Source: an uncultured Muribaculaceae bacterium
Lineage (GTDB): Bacteria; Bacteroidota; Bacteroidia; Bacteroidales; Muribaculaceae
Direction of reading: 5' to 3'
DNA: 64,000 nucleotides
Assembly: GCA_904501735.1 (NCBI GenBank)
Contig: CAJGBY010000004.1
Span: forward strand, 62,001 to 126,000
Below the pieces are notes generated by a model, which saw only the letters and a program-made list of their open reading frames with translations, ran no database searches and was not told the origin of the DNA. Below, one piece after another: positions 61,399 through 64,000 of the stretch. The position numbers were made by a program, and so were the translations under genes. The number at the start of each line of letters is the position of its first letter. The stretch's first letter is position 1.

Positions 61399-62192
61399 TG
61401 AAAGTAGGAATAATAGGCGCAGGAAATATGGGTGGCGCTATTGCTCGTGGTTTGGCTGCAAGCAATAGTGTGCGCTCGTGCGACATTACCGTGTGTTGCC
61501 CTGTGCAACGCGAACTTGATGCTATCAAGGCGTGCGACGATGAGGTGAATGTGTCGCTCAACAACGAGGCGGCAGTGAATGGTACCGATGTGGTGATAGT
61601 AGTGGTGAAACCATGGTTGCTCGATGCAGTGCTCACCCCATTGTTGCCAATTATCGACTATTCTCGCCAGATTATTGTAACAGTGGTGGCAGGTGCCAAC
61701 ACAGAACATCTTGCCGAACTTGCGTCGCCTTATAGTGCTACCCCTGTGGTGATGTGTGCTATGCCTAACACTGCAGCCAGTGTGCACGAAAGCATGACAT
61801 TCCTATGTGCGCGTAATGCATCGCAAGAGCAAATCGATGCTGTGAAGGGCATCTTTGACAATCTTGGCGCTACAATGGTGATAGAAGAACGCCTAATGGG
61901 TGCAGGAATGGCGCTTGCGTCGTGTGGTATTGCTTATGCTATGCGCTATGTGCGTGCTGCTATGGAAGGTGGTGTGGAAATGGGTATGTACCCAAATGAT
62001 GCCAAGAACATAGTGCTTCAAACACTCAAAGGTGCAGTGGCATTGCTCGAATCGACAGGCAATCATCCCGAAGTAGAAATCGATAAGGTAACTACACCTG
62101 GTGGAGTAACCATCAAGGGGCTTAATGCAATGGAAGCCAATGGTTTCACTCATGCAGTGATAGAAGGATTGAAGCATTCAGTTAAAAATTAA
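61398..62192 (+). CDS. proC: Pyrroline-5-carboxylate reductase
   Basis: Last step of proline synthesis, NAD(P)H-dependent. The 264 residues have the N-terminal Rossmann motif VGIIGAGNMGGAIARGL, MPNTAASVHESMTF and the C-terminal EIDKVTTPGGVTIKGLNAME. Coupled to argD, which links proline and arginine synthesis from glutamate in one transcription unit. Confidence 0.94.
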   Translation: MKVGIIGAGNMGGAIARGLAASNSVRSCDITVCCPVQRELDAIKACDDEVNVSLNNEAAVNGTDVVIVVVKPWLLDAVLTPLLPIIDYSRQIIVTVVAGANTEHLAELASPYSATPVVMCAMPNTAASVHESMTFLCARNASQEQIDAVKGIFDNLGATMVIEERLMGAGMALASCGIAYAMRYVRAAMEGGVEMGMYPNDAKNIVLQTLKGAVALLESTGNHPEVEIDKVTTPGGVTIKGLNAMEANGFTHAVIEGLKHSVKN

Positions 62193-62226
62193 TCAGTTAA
62201 TCATTTATTATTAAAAGGAAAAAAAT

Positions 62227-62568
62227 ATGTCAGTAAACAAAGTTATTCTAATAGGAAATGTTGGGAAAGATCCAGATGTGCGATACACTGCTCCCGACCA
62301 AGCTGTAGCTGCTTTCCCATTGGCAACTACCGAACGAGCTTACACTAATGCATCGGGAGTGCAAGTGCCCGAAAAAACCGAGTGGCACAACATCGTGATG
62401 TGGGGTCGTAATGCTCAGATAGCCGAAAAATATATTCGCAAGGGTAGCCAACTCTATATCGAAGGAAAATTGCGCACGCGTGTGTGGGAAGACCGCAACC
62501 AAATAAAGCGCTATGTAACCGAAATCTATGTAGATACTTTCGATTTCCTCGGAGGAAAGAAAGAGTAA
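62227..62568 (+). CDS. ssb: Single-stranded DNA-binding protein, short form
   Basis: A 113-residue OB-fold protein: MSVNKVILIGNVGKDPDVRY, TEWHNIVMWGRNAQIAEKYIRKGSQLYIEGKLRTR. It ends in DTFDFLGGKKE and lacks the linker and acidic tip (DDDIPF type) that standard SSBs use to recruit partners. It follows proC by 34 bases, so it may be read from the same transcript. Probably a second, specialised SSB. Confidence 0.9.
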   Translation: MSVNKVILIGNVGKDPDVRYTAPDQAVAAFPLATTERAYTNASGVQVPEKTEWHNIVMWGRNAQIAEKYIRKGSQLYIEGKLRTRVWEDRNQIKRYVTEIYVDTFDFLGGKKE

Positions 62569-62590
62569 AAGAAATAGACAATAAATGCAG

Positions 62591-62631
62591 AAAAGACGAT
62601 GCGGAGTGAATGCTTCGCATCGTCTTTTTTT
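62591..62631 (+). terminator. Terminator of ssb
   Basis: Arms aaaagacgatgcg and cgcatcgtctttt form a 13-bp stem followed by a T run. Confidence 0.85.
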
Positions 62632-62691
62632 AGATAGATGATGATTGTGGGGGTATATTTTGGTGAGGTCGAGAGAAAAATGTTGTTAATA

Positions 62692-62723
62692 GTTGCATAT
62701 ACCGAGAATAAGGACTATTTTTG
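62692..62723 (+). promoter_or_regulatory. Promoter of the succinate dehydrogenase operon
   Basis: GTTG and TATTTTTG with 20 bases between; the -33 element has one mismatch. The leader is about 55 nt. Confidence 0.55.
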
Positions 62724-62783
62724 TAAAAGAATTTAAATAAAATCAAATAACTAATCAAATTAATAATTAAATTCAGAACTACT

Positions 62784-63467
62784 ATGTGGTTAACTAAATC
62801 ATCTGTAGGAAGAAAGGTAGTAATGTCTCTAACAGGACTTTTCCTTATCCTATTCTTAACATTCCACGTGCTTATGAATGCTGTAGCTCTAGTGTCAATG
62901 GACGCATATGAAGCTATTTGTCATTTCTTGGGCGCGAATTGGTATGCGTTGGCTGGTACTGCAGTAATTGCTGCTGGCGTAGTGCTTCACATTGTTTACG
63001 CTTTGTGGTTGACAATCCAGAACCGTAAGGCTCGTGGTAACGACCGCTATGCAGTGAACAGTCGTCCAAAATCAGTAGAATGGGCATCACAAAACATGCT
63101 TGTTCTAGGTTTCGCAGTGTTGGTGTTCATGCTAATGCACCTTGTACAATTCTGGGCAGAAATGCAGTTGCCAGAAATTCAAGAACGCTATCTTGGCGAC
63201 TACTCAGTAGAAGTATTGGGTGGTAAGGAAGCAATCTTTGCAGCATTTAGCTGTGTGTGGACATTGCCTATCTACTTGGCAGGTTTCGCAGCACTATGGT
63301 TCCACTTGACACACGGTATTTGGAGTGCATTCCAATCAGTGGGTACAAGCAACAATGTGTGGCTTCCTCGTTGGAAGACAATCTCTTGCTGGTGGGCAAC
63401 AATCGTGTGCGGTTTGTTCGCTCTAGAAGCTATCGTGTTTACTGCAATGGCTCAAGGCTGGTGCTAA
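62784..63467 (+). CDS. sdhC: Succinate dehydrogenase/fumarate reductase cytochrome b subunit
   Basis: Membrane anchor of the succinate:quinone or fumarate-reducing complex. The 227 residues form five hydrophobic helices with conserved histidines for haem (LTFHVLMN, VVLHIVYAL, LMHLVQFW, WFHLTHGIW), the single-anchor diheme type used by Bacteroidota and Wolinella. In gut Bacteroidales it works mainly as a fumarate reductase producing succinate. The flavoprotein gene follows after 29 bases. Confidence 0.95.
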   Translation: MWLTKSSVGRKVVMSLTGLFLILFLTFHVLMNAVALVSMDAYEAICHFLGANWYALAGTAVIAAGVVLHIVYALWLTIQNRKARGNDRYAVNSRPKSVEWASQNMLVLGFAVLVFMLMHLVQFWAEMQLPEIQERYLGDYSVEVLGGKEAIFAAFSCVWTLPIYLAGFAALWFHLTHGIWSAFQSVGTSNNVWLPRWKTISCWWATIVCGLFALEAIVFTAMAQGWC

Positions 63468-63496
63468 TTGTTTAACTCTAACATTTAAAATCAATT

Positions 63497-64000
63497 ATGG
63501 AAGAAATTAAAAAAGCTAATCAGCCTGTAGACTCAAAGATTCCTGAAGGTCCAGTAGCTGAGAAGTGGACTAACTATAAGGCTCATCAAAAACTTGTGAA
63601 CCCAGCAAACAAGCGTCGTCTTGACGTGATTGTAGTAGGTACTGGTCTTGCTGGTGCATCGGCAGCATCTACACTTGCTGAAATGGGTTTCAATGTATTG
63701 AATTTCTGTATTCAAGACTCTCCACGCCGTGCTCACTCTATCGCAGCTCAAGGTGGTATCAATGCTGCTAAGAACTACAAGAACGACGGCGACTCAATCT
63801 ATCGTCTATTCTATGACACAGTTAAGGGTGGTGACTATCGTGCTCGCGAAGCTAATGTTTACCGTCTTGCTGAAGTGTCAAACGATATTATCGACCAATG
63901 TGTGGCTCAAGGTGTTCCTTTCGCTCGCGAATATGGTGGTCTTCTTGACAACCGTTCATTCGGTGGTGCGCAAGTAAGCCGTACTTTCTATGCAAAGGGT
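63497..64000 (+). CDS. sdhA: Succinate dehydrogenase/fumarate reductase flavoprotein subunit, N-terminal part
   Basis: Catalytic FAD subunit, cut by the window edge after 168 codons with the frame still open. The FAD-binding VIVVGTGLAGASAAST and the motif RAHSIAAQGGINAAKNY with the histidine that binds FAD covalently are visible. The start at 63497 is the first in-frame ATG after sdhC. sdhB is expected beyond the window. Confidence 0.96.
   Translation, partial: MEEIKKANQPVDSKIPEGPVAEKWTNYKAHQKLVNPANKRRLDVIVVGTGLAGASAASTLAEMGFNVLNFCIQDSPRRAHSIAAQGGINAAKNYKNDGDSIYRLFYDTVKGGDYRAREANVYRLAEVSNDIIDQCVAQGVPFAREYGGLLDNRSFGGAQVSRTFYAKG

Overview
The window is chromosomal DNA of a Bacteroidota bacterium, most likely a gut-type member of the order Bacteroidales. 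The evidence is the repeated TAnnTTTG promoter element with TTTG about 19-20 bases upstream, the fused SecDF, the Bacteroidota-type succinate dehydrogenase cytochrome b, NigD-like, NlpE-like and DUF5683-type envelope proteins, and the argR-GNAT-argG-argC-argD-proC order. The family cannot be fixed from the sequence alone. Almost all of it is ordinary, densely packed core genome. There is no insertion sequence, prophage or CRISPR array.

Layout. 1-3.8 kb: end of an ADP-ribosylglycohydrolase, then an aspartate:alanine antiporter with aspartate 4-decarboxylase. 3.8-7.9 kb (minus): a five-gene run of a nitroreductase-like protein, an M15-like lipoprotein, a HAD phosphatase, AroB and an NrdG-like radical SAM protein with a long charged tail. 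8-15 kb: a tricorn-like S41 protease, a frameshifted NERD/zinc-finger gene, a beta-helix lipoprotein, FolB and glutaminase. 15-20.4 kb (minus): the SUF iron-sulfur operon sufBCDS plus a small unknown gene. 20.6-24.2 kb: patatin, thioredoxin, SlyD-like isomerase, tRNA-Asp and AsnA. 24.4-28 kb (plus): LolD-like ATPase, NigD-like lipoprotein, DUF3467 protein, CysS and an NlpE-like lipoprotein.

28.1-32 kb is visibly AT-richer than its surroundings. It holds a small secreted protein, a broken cysteine-rich lipoprotein with a C39/papain-like protease domain, and a membrane TPR regulator. This is the only accessory-looking block and the best place to look for something new. 32.2-37.6 kb: esterase, EamA and MATE transporters, and a large Ig-like lipoprotein. 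37.9-45 kb: SecDF, a convergent pair of related beta-barrel proteins, tRNA-Arg, a LemA-TPM-TPM operon and RecO. 45-51 kb: two identical tRNA-Glu genes flanking rpsT, a frameshifted BspA-type leucine-rich-repeat gene, RidA and GyrB. 50.5-57 kb: an ECF sigma factor with a putative anti-sigma factor and a Spy-like protein, ParA-ParB, a DUF5683 protein and a LysM lytic transglycosylase. 56.9-62.6 kb: the arginine/proline cluster and a short SSB. 62.8 kb to the end: sdhC and the start of sdhA.

Three genes are interrupted (near 11.79, 28.7-28.8 and 46.62 kb). Two of these are single-base shifts at or beside short T or A runs, so sequencing error must be excluded before calling them pseudogenes. Promoter and terminator calls rest on motif reading by eye.
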